From G963677325 sp963677325 (lineage in GTDB: Bacteria > Bacteroidota > Bacteroidia > Bacteroidales > Prolixibacteraceae): a stretch of DNA of 64,000 nucleotides. Location: NCBI GenBank assembly GCA_963677325.2, contig CAXXGM010000002.1, forward strand, positions 186,001-250,000, given 5' to 3'. Positions 55,403-64,000 of the stretch are shown piece after piece. A program made the translations under genes and the position numbers. The notes beneath the pieces were generated by a model. That model made no database searches. It had not been told where the DNA came from and saw only the letters and a list, made by a program, of their open reading frames with translations. Numbering within the stretch: position 1 is the first letter of the stretch; every line of letters begins with the position of its first letter.

Positions 55403-56350
55403 ATGACAAAAAAATTCGACAAATCGGGATACACTCTTGCAACTTTATGCGGCATTTTCTCTGTGCTTATATGGAGTACGACCATTGCATTTTCCAAAAG
55501 TGTAATGCAGGCAGAAGGGAATTACAATGCCATGTTCCTGATTTATTTTTTCAGCGGACTTGTTATTCTTGGGATGTTGTTCCTCTGGCAAGGAAAAGAA
55601 CTGATTGTAAAATGGAAAAGACTTTCTCTTCAGTTCTATTTAAAGATTGGCATCTTTCTTCTTCTTAACAATGTGCTTCTCTATATTGCGATCGGATTGG
55701 CATCCGACGAGAATGAGCTTTTAATTGTAGCTATCATAAATTATTTATGGCCGATAATTACCTATATGATTAAAGTGCCAATGTTTCATCTGAAACCGAA
55801 ACTGTTCCTGTTTATTTTCAGCATCCTACTCTCTATTTTGGGAGTAATGATGGCTCTTTCACAAACCTATTCTTTTTCACAATTTTTGCTGCTCCTGCAT
55901 ATAGCCGGAACTAATTTCTGGGCATATTTCCTGACGTTGCTTACTGCAGTATCATGGGGCATTTATTCGAATCTCATAAAAAAATTCCGTACCGATGATG
56001 ATATGGCAGCCCTTCCGGTAATTTTTATAGTAAGCGGTCTCCTGTTCCTTTTTTATCAACTATATCATGGTCATTTTTATCTTTCAGGCTTTTCGTCTCT
56101 CTTTAAAAATTACGAACTGCTATACATGATCTTTGGCCCGACCTCAATGGGATATCTATTCTGGTATATTGCAATGAAAAAAGGGAATAAGAATCTTGTC
56201 ATTTCCCTTTCGTTTCTGATTCCTATTTTTTCTATTCTCTTTATCAGCCTTAAATTTTCAAAAGAGATTGGAATATTCTTTTGGGTAGCTGCATGCTTAT
56301 TGATTACAGGCGCTTATTTAAGTTATAAGGCAGTTCCTGAGGTAGAGTAA
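55403..56350 (+). CDS. EamA/DMT-family exporter (YddG-like)
   Basis: 315 residues with ten helices in two EamA repeats: FSVLIWSTTIAFSKSVMQ in the first, AVSWGIYSNLIKKF in the second, and a Tyr/Trp-rich LNNVLLYIAIGLAS helix. YddG-type members export aromatic amino acids or other metabolites. Substrate not determinable. Confidence 0.82.
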   Translation: MTKKFDKSGYTLATLCGIFSVLIWSTTIAFSKSVMQAEGNYNAMFLIYFFSGLVILGMLFLWQGKELIVKWKRLSLQFYLKIGIFLLLNNVLLYIAIGLASDENELLIVAIINYLWPIITYMIKVPMFHLKPKLFLFIFSILLSILGVMMALSQTYSFSQFLLLLHIAGTNFWAYFLTLLTAVSWGIYSNLIKKFRTDDDMAALPVIFIVSGLLFLFYQLYHGHFYLSGFSSLFKNYELLYMIFGPTSMGYLFWYIAMKKGNKNLVISLSFLIPIFSILFISLKFSKEIGIFFWVAACLLITGAYLSYKAVPEVE

Positions 56351-56487
56351 ATCCTTTATTCTATTTCTTACTTCTTCCCATTTGTTGTATCCAATATTCC
56401 TTAGCTTCCCATCCTCTTAATTCACAAAAAGTTTGTAATTTGCATTCATCCTTCGGGATTTATATCTTTCATCAAAAAACATATACA

Positions 56488-57207
56488 ATGTCAAAAACAA
56501 TTCTTCATAAGGGAGAAACACGGGGGCATGCAATGCATGGCTGGCTCGAAAGTTTTCATACCTTCAGCTTTGCGGAATATCATGATCCCGACCGGATTCA
56601 TTTTGGAGCTCTTCGGGTATTGAATGATGACCGTGTAGCTCCCGGAATGGGATTCGGTACTCATCCTCATGATAATTTCGAGATCATCTCAATTCCGCTA
56701 TCAGGCGATCTGGAGCATAAGGATAGTATGGGAAATACTTCCATAATCCATTATGGTGACATCCAGGTGATGAGCGCGGGGACAGGAATCCGGCACAGTG
56801 AATATAATTACAATAAAGACAAAGAAGTGCGATTTCTCCAGATCTGGATCATTCCCAATAAAATGAATGTAACGCCAAGATATGATCAGATTACATTAAA
56901 AACAGCCGATCGCCATAATAAATTACAGCAGATTCTTTCTCCCAATCCTGAAGATGAAGGAGTATGGATACACCAGGATGCATGGTTTTACCTTGGACAA
57001 TTTGATCAAGACTTCACCAAAGAATATACGATCCATCACCATGAGAATGGCATTTACGCATTTGTTCTGGAAGGAGAATTTATTATTGAGGGAATCAGGC
57101 TGGCAAGAAGAGATGGAGTTGGAATATGGGATACAACTCAGATTGAGATTAAAGCCTCTGCTCCAGATTCAGAATTGTTGCTGATGGAAGTGCCAATGTC
57201 AACCTGA
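56488..57207 (+). CDS. Pirin family protein (YhhW/quercetinase-like)
   Basis: 239 residues from ATG 56488 (MSKTILHKGETRGH); the 16 codons upstream are not family-like. Cupin with the iron site GFGTHPHDNFEIISIPLSG and the later GTGIRHSEYN. The second cupin half is complete. Bicupin pirins of this size include flavonol dioxygenases and redox-sensing proteins; the physiological role here is unknown. Confidence 0.88.
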   Translation: MSKTILHKGETRGHAMHGWLESFHTFSFAEYHDPDRIHFGALRVLNDDRVAPGMGFGTHPHDNFEIISIPLSGDLEHKDSMGNTSIIHYGDIQVMSAGTGIRHSEYNYNKDKEVRFLQIWIIPNKMNVTPRYDQITLKTADRHNKLQQILSPNPEDEGVWIHQDAWFYLGQFDQDFTKEYTIHHHENGIYAFVLEGEFIIEGIRLARRDGVGIWDTTQIEIKASAPDSELLLMEVPMST

Positions 57208-57381
57208 GAATAGTTTTTATGCTTTGCAACCTATCTACCGCCTCAATAGGGAGGCAATGATTTAAATTTATCCGCGTGTTTCCAAACATATAAATATTTA
57301 ATTTTATTCATGCTTTGATATTGTAATTGATAGTAAATATTAGTTACTTACACAAAAGTACAGCAGCAATATTTAACATTA

Positions 57382-58926
57382 ATGAGAAGCTGGAAATTAT
57401 TCATATCATTGATTTTCCTTGTCATTCTATCAGGTTGTTCGGGAACAAAACTGGTAAGGAATTCCCTGACTCCTGAAATGGTGAAAGAGATAAAAAAACA
57501 CAACAACTATATAAAAATTCATTTAAAAGACGGCGGACTGGTCATTACAAAGAACTACCATGTCACCCTGACAGCCGATAGTATCAACGGGAATGGTTTT
57601 CGTTACAGTTTTAACAGATCGGAAGTAACCGGCGAGGCCAATCCCTTTTCCCTGTCAAAGGATGAAATTGCCCTGATTGAAACCAATACTTTAAGGGGGA
57701 ACCTGGGAAATCTTGCTGCTTTATCGATCGTTGGGGTCCCTTCGGCTTTTCTTGCCACTTACTGCATCACCAATCCCAAAGCTTGCTTCGGTTCTTGCCC
57801 TACCTTTTATGCCCCCAGCCAGAGTAAACCGGCCCTGATGGCAGAAGGATTTTCATCGAGCATCTCCCCTTCCCTGGAAAAAACAGATGTGGACATGCTT
57901 TACTGGGCCGATGAAAAAAGCAAGGAGCTGTCGCTGAAACTAACCAATGAAGCACTCGAGACTCACGTAATCAGGCGCGTTGATCTGCTGGCATTTACAA
58001 CAGGCAGAGAAGAAAAAGTCTTTGCCGGAACAGACGACAGGTTTTACAGGACCTCTGACATCATCCCCCCGAAGAGCTGCCAGGCCAGGGAAGGCGACTG
58101 TCTTGAACTGGTTAAGCAGATGGACCATCTTGAAAGATACAGTAAAACATCATCCCGGAATCTTGCCAAAAAGGAAGAAATCATCCTGAGTTTTGATAAT
58201 GTTCTCCCATCGAGGCTTGGTTTGCTGATCGGTTCCAGGCAGACTCTGCTCACCACCTATCTCTTTTATCAGGCCATGGCCTTTGCCGGGAACTACTACG
58301 GTGAATTGGCGGCTGAGACTGAAAAAGGGAATAACCACCTGAAAGGCAGGATGCAAAAAATATGGGATAAACTTGGGGCCATTGAAATTTATATTCAGGG
58401 GAAGCAAAATCATTGGGAAAAGGTGGGCGAGATCAATGAAATGGGGCCTATCGCTTCAGATATTCACCTGCTGAATCTGCCCGAGAGCCAAAATAAGCAG
58501 ATAAAGATAAAATTAAGAATGACAAAGGGGTTATGGCGGCTGGATTACCTGGGACTGGCGAAAATTACCGGTGAAGAGACTCCTTTGAGGATAAAACCGG
58601 CCCTGGTATTGAAAAACGACACTACGGACAGGGATGCCTGTATGAGACTGAGTGAAGAGAAGAATCCGCTGATCACCTTTCCGGGGGACAACTATGAGCT
58701 GAAGTACAGGCTACCAGGAGAATGCAGTTATCAATTCTTCATTGAATCGCGGGGATATTACATGGAATGGATGAGGGAGGAATGGCTTGCGGAGGAGAAT
58801 CTTCACAAAGTAGCTATTGCATTAAAATTCCCCGGCCTGTTTATGAGGATGGCCGCACCTGGATTTAAAAAAGCAGAGCCAAAAATGGAAAAAATCTTTT
58901 GGGAGAGCAGGTATGTCAGGCAATAA
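57382..58926 (+). CDS. Lipoprotein of unknown family with CFGSCPTFY motif
   Basis: 514 residues. Lipobox ILSGC with Cys19. A beta-rich N-terminal part (YIKIHLKDGGLVITK, DSINGNGFRYSF) is followed by a hydrophobic, helix-like stretch (108-128), then a Cys cluster Cys128, Cys135 and Cys139 (KACFGSCPTFYAP), and LMAEGFSSSISPSLE. The second half has a Cys pair at 233 and 240 and ends in a beta domain. I do not recognise a family. It overlaps the next gene by 14 bp. GC-rich codons look more common than in neighbouring genes. Confidence 0.75.
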   Translation: MRSWKLFISLIFLVILSGCSGTKLVRNSLTPEMVKEIKKHNNYIKIHLKDGGLVITKNYHVTLTADSINGNGFRYSFNRSEVTGEANPFSLSKDEIALIETNTLRGNLGNLAALSIVGVPSAFLATYCITNPKACFGSCPTFYAPSQSKPALMAEGFSSSISPSLEKTDVDMLYWADEKSKELSLKLTNEALETHVIRRVDLLAFTTGREEKVFAGTDDRFYRTSDIIPPKSCQAREGDCLELVKQMDHLERYSKTSSRNLAKKEEIILSFDNVLPSRLGLLIGSRQTLLTTYLFYQAMAFAGNYYGELAAETEKGNNHLKGRMQKIWDKLGAIEIYIQGKQNHWEKVGEINEMGPIASDIHLLNLPESQNKQIKIKLRMTKGLWRLDYLGLAKITGEETPLRIKPALVLKNDTTDRDACMRLSEEKNPLITFPGDNYELKYRLPGECSYQFFIESRGYYMEWMREEWLAEENLHKVAIALKFPGLFMRMAAPGFKKAEPKMEKIFWESRYVRQ

Positions 58927-59527
58927 AAAAATAGTGATTTTATTAGCTGCTGGAATATTATTGACCGCATGCAAAACAATTATTCTTCCTGACGCCTATA
59001 ATTTCACCTATAGGGAAAGGCAGATCAATCCCTATGGATGCTGGATGAATGCAACTTTGTTTCCCGGAAAGGATCCTTCTCTTGCTCCAATAGTGAAAGG
59101 AGAGTTGATCTGGATGAATTCAGACTCAATCTGCATGCTTGAAAAAGATCATGTTGTACGCTGGATCTCCACCGGATGGGTGAAAGAGGCCCAGCTGGTT
59201 ACACACAAAAATATGAGTAATGTATACGGCAATGCAACCGCTTTCTTATTAATTCCCAATGCGGTGGGAACTGCTATAAATTTTAATGATTACGGAGGAG
59301 ATTTCCTGGCCATAGCAATCCCTCTGGCAGTGGTTGGACTTTCTACCGCTTTCATTGAAATAGCTTCCCAGCGAAATATATTGAAATTCCCGAAAAAAAC
59401 GGTACTTGAGGATTTTCAGAAATTTGCCAGATTTCCTGCCGATAAACCTTTGAACATTGATTTTAAAGATTTAACCTTTAAAAAGTACAAAATCAAAACC
59501 CCACGACGCCATAAGAATGGAAATTAA
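58913..59527 (+). CDS. Lipoprotein of unknown function, partner of the upstream gene
   Basis: 204 residues, lipobox LLTAC with Cys20. Hydrophobic stretches at about 103-119 and 124-146 (LAIAIPLAVVGLSTAFIEIA) are separated by a short polar turn, then a basic C-terminus. Translation is coupled to the upstream lipoprotein gene (14-bp overlap), and GGAGAGCAGGT just before the ATG gives an unusually good ribosome site. No family recognised. Confidence 0.7.
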   Translation: MSGNKKIVILLAAGILLTACKTIILPDAYNFTYRERQINPYGCWMNATLFPGKDPSLAPIVKGELIWMNSDSICMLEKDHVVRWISTGWVKEAQLVTHKNMSNVYGNATAFLLIPNAVGTAINFNDYGGDFLAIAIPLAVVGLSTAFIEIASQRNILKFPKKTVLEDFQKFARFPADKPLNIDFKDLTFKKYKIKTPRRHKNGN

Positions 59528-59552
59528 GGATGAAAAACAGCAGGAAACCTTA

Positions 59553-61187
59553 TTAAGGAATGCATCTAATGCTTTTTTGATTCTGTGGAATTAAATAATA
59601 AAAGGCACAGCAAAAATTCTGCATCGGGTAATGCTGGTTGTAAATAATCTTTCCACTCTTATCCCTGGGTTCATATTTTGGCTTAAACCTTGTTTTTTCT
59701 GCTTCTGTTGTTCCTTGTGCAATCAGATCCTGATAGAACGCAAAAGATTGAAAATCATCGCTGTCGCATAAATTTCCATTTCCTTTTGTTGCGGGCCCTG
59801 CATAAGTTACTTCTATATTACCCGCGCTTAGGTCAGCGATAAACGCTAACCGGATTCTTTTGCCTGACAGTGAAGAAACCGACTTTAGCGATTTAACCTG
59901 TCCGTTATCTCTCACTTCAAATCCATAATTATCGGCCTTTTCAAGGGTCAGCGTATCCAGCCTTAAAGGAGGTTCGGGAACACAAAAGTCTATGTCGATA
60001 AAATTTTTACCCTTTTTAATTTTTTCAGGCTGAAGAGGCTTCCACTTCTCCCCTTTTAGCACCGTTTTAATATAAGCCTTCGCCATCATCTCGCCAAACC
60101 AGCGGCTACCATTAGGGCAAAGGTGCCCGCCCCTGTCGCTGACAGGATAAACCGGTGCTGCCAGAACTACGCGGGGATCGGAATTGGCAGCTTCAAGCTG
60201 AGCCATACCGACAGAGACACTGTAATCCCTGGTGTACTGTGCCCCGCACTGATATGTAATGAACAGAGGGGCCTTCAACTGGTGGTAAGCCTTCATGACA
60301 TCGCCTGTCATATCACTGACTAACCTGGAGAGGTAGCGTTTATATGCTTCTTTATCATTGGTTGCGGGAGTATTGGGTTCCCATCCCTGATTGAGGGCTT
60401 TTGTGTAATTGTATTCACCCTGCATCCACAAAATGGCTGAACAGTTGAGGCTTTTGTTCATTCGAAAGGCCGCTTCACCGGCTTTGTCAATCATTTTCAG
60501 ATAATGGTTATAGAGTTTTCCTTCGTTGTTGGGACAACTTTTGGAAAGCAGTTCAATCGACCGGCCTCCTTCCCCGCAACTTGTTGCAGCAAACCTGGTC
60601 TCAGGAAAGTCTGGTGAATACTGATCAAAATAGTATTTGACGACATTGGTAAAACCTATAACGGGAGGTTCGCAACTCAACTGGCTAATGGAGTTAACCG
60701 AGACGTCACCAAGAATATCATCGTTTGTTTTCCTGAAGGTTTTTAACGGTTTAGCCACCAGCGGATTAAAAATAAGGTCGGGGGAATCAAGATTATTGGT
60801 ATAATTTGACCAGACCTGTTCACCTAACATCAAATTACCTGCATAATTGCTTACAGAAATAGCCGGGGCAGTCTGCTGTCCAGTTGAAAGGCTCTGACCA
60901 TAGATAATGAACTGGTTAATATCTGCAACAGGAGTCTGAAAATTAGTCTTGTATTTTAAACGCTGATGCTTATGGCCTGTTGGTATATTAACGGCTTCCT
61001 TTTTAATCTGTTTTTTAGAAACCATGTTTTCAGCCGCCGATGTCGTTGCCGTAAAAGTTAACAGCAGAAAAAGAAGGGAGAAACATAAAAATGACCGCCT
61101 TAAACAATTTTCAATACAGGCTGAATTAAAATCCCGTACAGAAGCCATTCCATTGCACAATAATTTAAATACTTGTTTCTTTTTCAT
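59553..61187 (-). CDS. SASA-type carbohydrate esterase (sialate O-acetylesterase-like, SGNH)
   Basis: 544 residues with an N-terminal signal region (hydrophobic 33-49). The SGNH motifs are IIYGQSLSTGQQ (nucleophile Ser), TSCGEGGRS, AILWMQGEYNY, and the catalytic Asp/His in SDRGGHLCPNGSRWFGEM. Such enzymes remove O-acetyl groups from glycans. A C-terminal ~150-residue beta domain follows. Alone in its orientation and convergent with the lipoprotein pair. Confidence 0.82.
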   Translation of the reverse strand: MKKKQVFKLLCNGMASVRDFNSACIENCLRRSFLCFSLLFLLLTFTATTSAAENMVSKKQIKKEAVNIPTGHKHQRLKYKTNFQTPVADINQFIIYGQSLSTGQQTAPAISVSNYAGNLMLGEQVWSNYTNNLDSPDLIFNPLVAKPLKTFRKTNDDILGDVSVNSISQLSCEPPVIGFTNVVKYYFDQYSPDFPETRFAATSCGEGGRSIELLSKSCPNNEGKLYNHYLKMIDKAGEAAFRMNKSLNCSAILWMQGEYNYTKALNQGWEPNTPATNDKEAYKRYLSRLVSDMTGDVMKAYHQLKAPLFITYQCGAQYTRDYSVSVGMAQLEAANSDPRVVLAAPVYPVSDRGGHLCPNGSRWFGEMMAKAYIKTVLKGEKWKPLQPEKIKKGKNFIDIDFCVPEPPLRLDTLTLEKADNYGFEVRDNGQVKSLKSVSSLSGKRIRLAFIADLSAGNIEVTYAGPATKGNGNLCDSDDFQSFAFYQDLIAQGTTEAEKTRFKPKYEPRDKSGKIIYNQHYPMQNFCCAFYYLIPQNQKSIRCIP

Positions 61188-61763
61188 TGTTCAGATCAGT
61201 AAGTTGTTATTATTAATCTTTAGCTAATATATTTCGACTCTTTATAAACTGTTTTTTAGTGGTCAGGCGGAACGCGCTTACAATTCACTTTGCGTGAGAA
61301 GAAGTTTTCATGGTTCATTTTATCCTTTTATGGTCCATCATAATACCAGATGCTCGCATGACCATTGATCGTCTCATCCGCCGGCAGATTGATGACAGAC
61401 CTTTCCATAAATTTTCGTAAAAGTAATTCTTATTAAATTTTCCACTGAATAATTACTTCAAAATAAAGACCGTGAGCGATAAAATAACTGCCGGTTTTAA
61501 CCTCGCCGAATAATCCCTCTGATAGACCGACTTCGCTTCAATTACTTTTGAAGTAAATTTTCTTGACAAACTATTTGTTGTTTATTTTAAAAAACGTATA
61601 TTTTATGATAATCTTGCTATTTAAGCCTGACTATCATTAAGTTTTTGAACAATAAAATAGAAATTAGGCAAAATTTTCAGACACGACCGGAATCAATTCG
61701 CTTCTCATGAAACTATAGTAATATCTCAATTTATAGCAATATCTTTTTAAAATATTGAGCATT
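61188..61763. other. Intergenic region before the SGNH/MBOAT pair
   Basis: About 570 bp, AT-rich. TTGACAAACTATTTG near 61564-61578 and a self-complementary TTACTTTTGAAGTAA near 61540-61554 are seen, but no gene or clear promoter. Confidence 0.4.
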
Positions 61764-62717
61764 ATGAATCTCTTTTTAAAAAAAGTTTCATTTTTCGTTT
61801 TCATATTCCTTTTGATGTTTCTTACCGGTATTTTTCTTCCAACGACTCCAAGAAGTTCAACCTCCTTATTATTCGGGAAATATAAGAAAGACTCCTTGCT
61901 CGCCAATAGTCCATCACCCCGGATTATTTTCATAGGAGGTTCCGGGTTAAGTTTCGGTTTGGATAGTAAGCTGATAAAAGATTCTCTTGGATTAAACCCA
62001 ATCAATACAGCTATCCATATTGATATGGGATTATTTTATATGATGAAATCAGTATATAAATACATCAGGCCAGGTGATATCATTGTGATAGCTCCAGAAT
62101 ACCAGTTGTTTTATGGACGGAGATTTTACGGAGGGGAGGAATTGTTGAGAACCGTCCTGGATGTATCTCCAAAAACGATAAACCTTTTGAGCCTCGAAGA
62201 GTGGAAAAATATTTTCAAATATTTACCTGGGTATTCATTTTCCAAATTTAAGCCAAAGGAATATTTTGAAGCTCCGGACGTAGATAACTTTTATGGCAGG
62301 AATTCCTTTAACGATTTTGGGGATGAGTATAAACATTGGCCTTTAGGAAACAAAGGGCCTTCTTCATATCATCCTATCAAGGAAAGTTCCAATCCCAAGG
62401 TTATTACAGAATTGAAAAAGTTTAGAAACATGGTAAAGGAAAAAAGAGCTTCATTGTACATTACATTTCCCGGACTCCAGGCCTCATCTTTTGACATTTT
62501 AATTGGTCAGATTAGACAAGTTGAAACGGAATTACATAATAATGATTTTCCCCTTCTTGGATCTCCGCAACAATATAAAATGCCAGATTCATTGGTGTTT
62601 GACGCACCATATCACCTGACCAAAAATGGATTGGACCTCCGAACACAGCTCTTAATCCAGGACTTGAGAAACTCCGGAACTAACAAGTTTATTCACTTTA
62701 CCAAATGTCATCCTTAA
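61764..62717 (+). CDS. SGNH-like membrane-anchored partner of MBOAT (AlgX/AlgJ/DltD-like)
   Basis: 317 residues from ATG 61764 (a TTG nine bases upstream is possible). An N-terminal membrane anchor (~8-27) is followed by an exported domain opening IIFIGGSGLSFGLDS (nucleophile-like Ser), then a long middle part with PEYQLFYGRRFYGG and a C-terminal DAPYHLTKNGLDLR (candidate Asp and His). It is 87 bp before an MBOAT gene, the usual pairing in polysaccharide O-acetylation. Sequence identity to named families is low; role inferred from context. Confidence 0.7.
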   Translation: MNLFLKKVSFFVFIFLLMFLTGIFLPTTPRSSTSLLFGKYKKDSLLANSPSPRIIFIGGSGLSFGLDSKLIKDSLGLNPINTAIHIDMGLFYMMKSVYKYIRPGDIIVIAPEYQLFYGRRFYGGEELLRTVLDVSPKTINLLSLEEWKNIFKYLPGYSFSKFKPKEYFEAPDVDNFYGRNSFNDFGDEYKHWPLGNKGPSSYHPIKESSNPKVITELKKFRNMVKEKRASLYITFPGLQASSFDILIGQIRQVETELHNNDFPLLGSPQQYKMPDSLVFDAPYHLTKNGLDLRTQLLIQDLRNSGTNKFIHFTKCHP

Positions 62718-62804
62718 ATTGAAAATTCCAACAAAGTTCTTTATCTAATATTTATTTGAGTATTCTATAATTTTTTCTTACATTTTTATGGATAAATCAG
62801 GATT

Positions 62805-64000
62805 ATGCTGTTTAACTCTATAAGCTTTGGAATATTTTTACCTATCGTATTTTTCCTTTATTGGTTTGGCACCAAGGGTAATTATAAGCTTCAGAATATT
62901 TTGCTGCTTGTATCAAGCTACTTTTTTTATGCTTGTTGGGACTGGCGTTTCTTATTTTTATTAATATTCTCAACTTTTTTGGATTACAGCACAGGAATAA
63001 AAATACATGAAGCTACTAAAAAAAAGAAGAAAATATTTTGGTTATGGCTCAGTATATGCATAAATGTAGGATTTCTTGGAATTTTTAAATATTATAATTT
63101 TTTTGCTGAATCTTTCGCCGGAGGACTTGCCTTGTTGGGCTTTCAATCGCATTTCAGGACATTACAGGTAATTCTGCCTGTTGGTATTTCATTTTATACT
63201 TTTCATGGATTGTCTTATGTTCTTGACCTTTATAAAAACAGAATCAACCCTGAAAGAAATTTTATTAATTACTCAGTTTTTGTCAGTTTTTTTCCGTTAC
63301 TCGTTGCCGGTCCAATTGAAAGAGCAACACACCTGTTACCACAGATTGTTAAAGAAAGAGAATTTGATTATAATAAAGCAATAGACGGATTACGACAGAT
63401 ATTATGGGGATTATTTAAAAAAATTGTCATCGCAGATAATTGTGCAGAATACGCCAATTTAATTTTTGATAATTCAGGGAATTATACAGGAAGCACATTA
63501 GTTTTAGGTGTTTTATTTTTCGCTTTCCAGATTTATTGTGATTTTTCAGGGTATTCGGATATTGCATTGGGAACAGCCAGGCTTTTTGGAATTGATTTGT
63601 TACGCAATTTTGCCTTCCCCTATTTCTCAAGAGACATAGCTGAATTTTGGCGGCGCTGGCATATCTCATTATCATCCTGGTTCAGAGACTATGTATACAT
63701 TCCACTTGGAGGAAGTAAAGGTAACACCCGAATGAGAATCAGAAACACATTTATTATTTTCCTTTTAAGCGGCTTCTGGCATGGTGCAAACTGGACATTT
63801 ATTATATGGGGTACTTTGAATGCTATCTATTTTCTACCATTGTTATTGACTCATAAGAACCGCAAAAATTTACAAATTGTGGCAGAAGGAAAAATCTTTC
63901 CCACCTTTAAGGAGTTTGTTTCAATCGTTGTCACCTTTTCACTGACACTATTTGCCTGGATATTTTTTAGAGCAGAAAATATTGGTCATGCGATTACTTA
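62805..64000 (+). CDS. MBOAT-family O-acyltransferase (AlgI-like; 3' end outside window)
   Basis: About 398 codons visible. Many membrane helices; the MBOAT signatures are FPLLVAGPIERATHLLPQ, FDFSGYSD-like YCDFSGYSDIALGTARLFG, EFWRRWHISLSSWFRDYVY and the catalytic His in SGFWHGANWTF. It moves acyl groups across the membrane to an exported polysaccharide, with the SGNH protein upstream. The frame is open at position 64000; family members are about 470-500 residues, so roughly the last 80-100 are missing. Confidence 0.92.
   Translation, partial: MLFNSISFGIFLPIVFFLYWFGTKGNYKLQNILLLVSSYFFYACWDWRFLFLLIFSTFLDYSTGIKIHEATKKKKKIFWLWLSICINVGFLGIFKYYNFFAESFAGGLALLGFQSHFRTLQVILPVGISFYTFHGLSYVLDLYKNRINPERNFINYSVFVSFFPLLVAGPIERATHLLPQIVKEREFDYNKAIDGLRQILWGLFKKIVIADNCAEYANLIFDNSGNYTGSTLVLGVLFFAFQIYCDFSGYSDIALGTARLFGIDLLRNFAFPYFSRDIAEFWRRWHISLSSWFRDYVYIPLGGSKGNTRMRIRNTFIIFLLSGFWHGANWTFIIWGTLNAIYFLPLLLTHKNRKNLQIVAEGKIFPTFKEFVSIVVTFSLTLFAWIFFRAENIGHAIT

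Noticed and set aside
61664..62005. Minus-strand ORF of 113 codons overlapping the SGNH-like gene start
   Set aside because: It is antisense to a better-supported gene and has no family features.

Overview
The window comes from a Bacteroidota chromosome, most like an environmental Bacteroidales/Marinilabiliales-type organism. Gene content points there: LpxK, a two-domain SppA, a DUF4105/Lnb lipoprotein acyltransferase, paired TatA proteins beside ExbB/ExbD, and a GH106-type glycosidase. So do several promoters with the Bacteroidota -7 element TAnnTTTG and the near absence of Shine-Dalgarno sequences. The DNA is AT-rich and intergenic spaces are full of short repeats. The species cannot be named from sequence reading alone.

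Layout. 1-6.3 kb, all minus strand: mutS (cut by the window start), a candidate lipoprotein N-acyltransferase (lnb), DUF1761, a tRNA1(Val) methyltransferase, a TIGR02757 protein, lolD and a tatA-like gene. 6.4-13.6 kb: an NhaD/ArsB-like ion transporter, two palindromic REP/MITE-like elements, the carboxyltransferase subunit of a biotin-dependent decarboxylase/pyruvate carboxylase, a Qnr-like pentapeptide-repeat protein, a tatA-tatA-exbB-exbD set behind one promoter, and an acidic low-complexity protein. 14-16.6 kb: an orphan GH106-like glycosidase.

16.7-24.1 kb is a complete Pho module: sensor kinase, response regulator, phoU, pstB, pstA, pstC and pstS, with 11-bp-phased Pho-box half-sites upstream of pstS. 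24.7-29.4 kb is an arsenic-resistance cluster (Acr3, a ProC-like reductase, a CSC-motif permease, ArsG-, ArsF- and thioredoxin-like proteins, ArsR) with GTTCG/CGAAC inverted repeats as likely operators. 29.5-37.8 kb carries an APP1-type phosphatase, a diacylglycerol-kinase-family enzyme, punA, lpxK, sppA, folK, radC and rpsT, followed by two identical tRNA-Glu genes.

38.9-55 kb holds two divergent paralogous PHP phosphoesterases, a sensory cluster (a 1073-aa hybrid kinase, a truncated MEDS-like ORF, and a PAS/GAF sensor gene broken by an in-frame TGA), a MATE exporter, an unknown lipoprotein, acetyl-CoA synthetase, a haem-binding protein and a third PHP-like protein. 55-64 kb holds a DMT exporter, a pirin, a two-gene operon of unknown lipoproteins, a SASA-type esterase, and an SGNH/MBOAT pair likely to O-acylate an exported polysaccharide; the MBOAT gene runs off the window end.

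The most unusual layer is non-coding. There are three copies of a palindromic MITE-like element, two of them about 255 bp and almost identical, the third inverted with a compensatory change in its hairpin. A second dispersed inverted-repeat element occurs twice. Two loci carry arrays of 11-bp units that reverse orientation in the middle, with unrelated unit sequences. Seven loci carry short 7- or 8-bp tandem arrays at gene edges, some of which form the last codons or abut the stop codon of the neighbouring gene.
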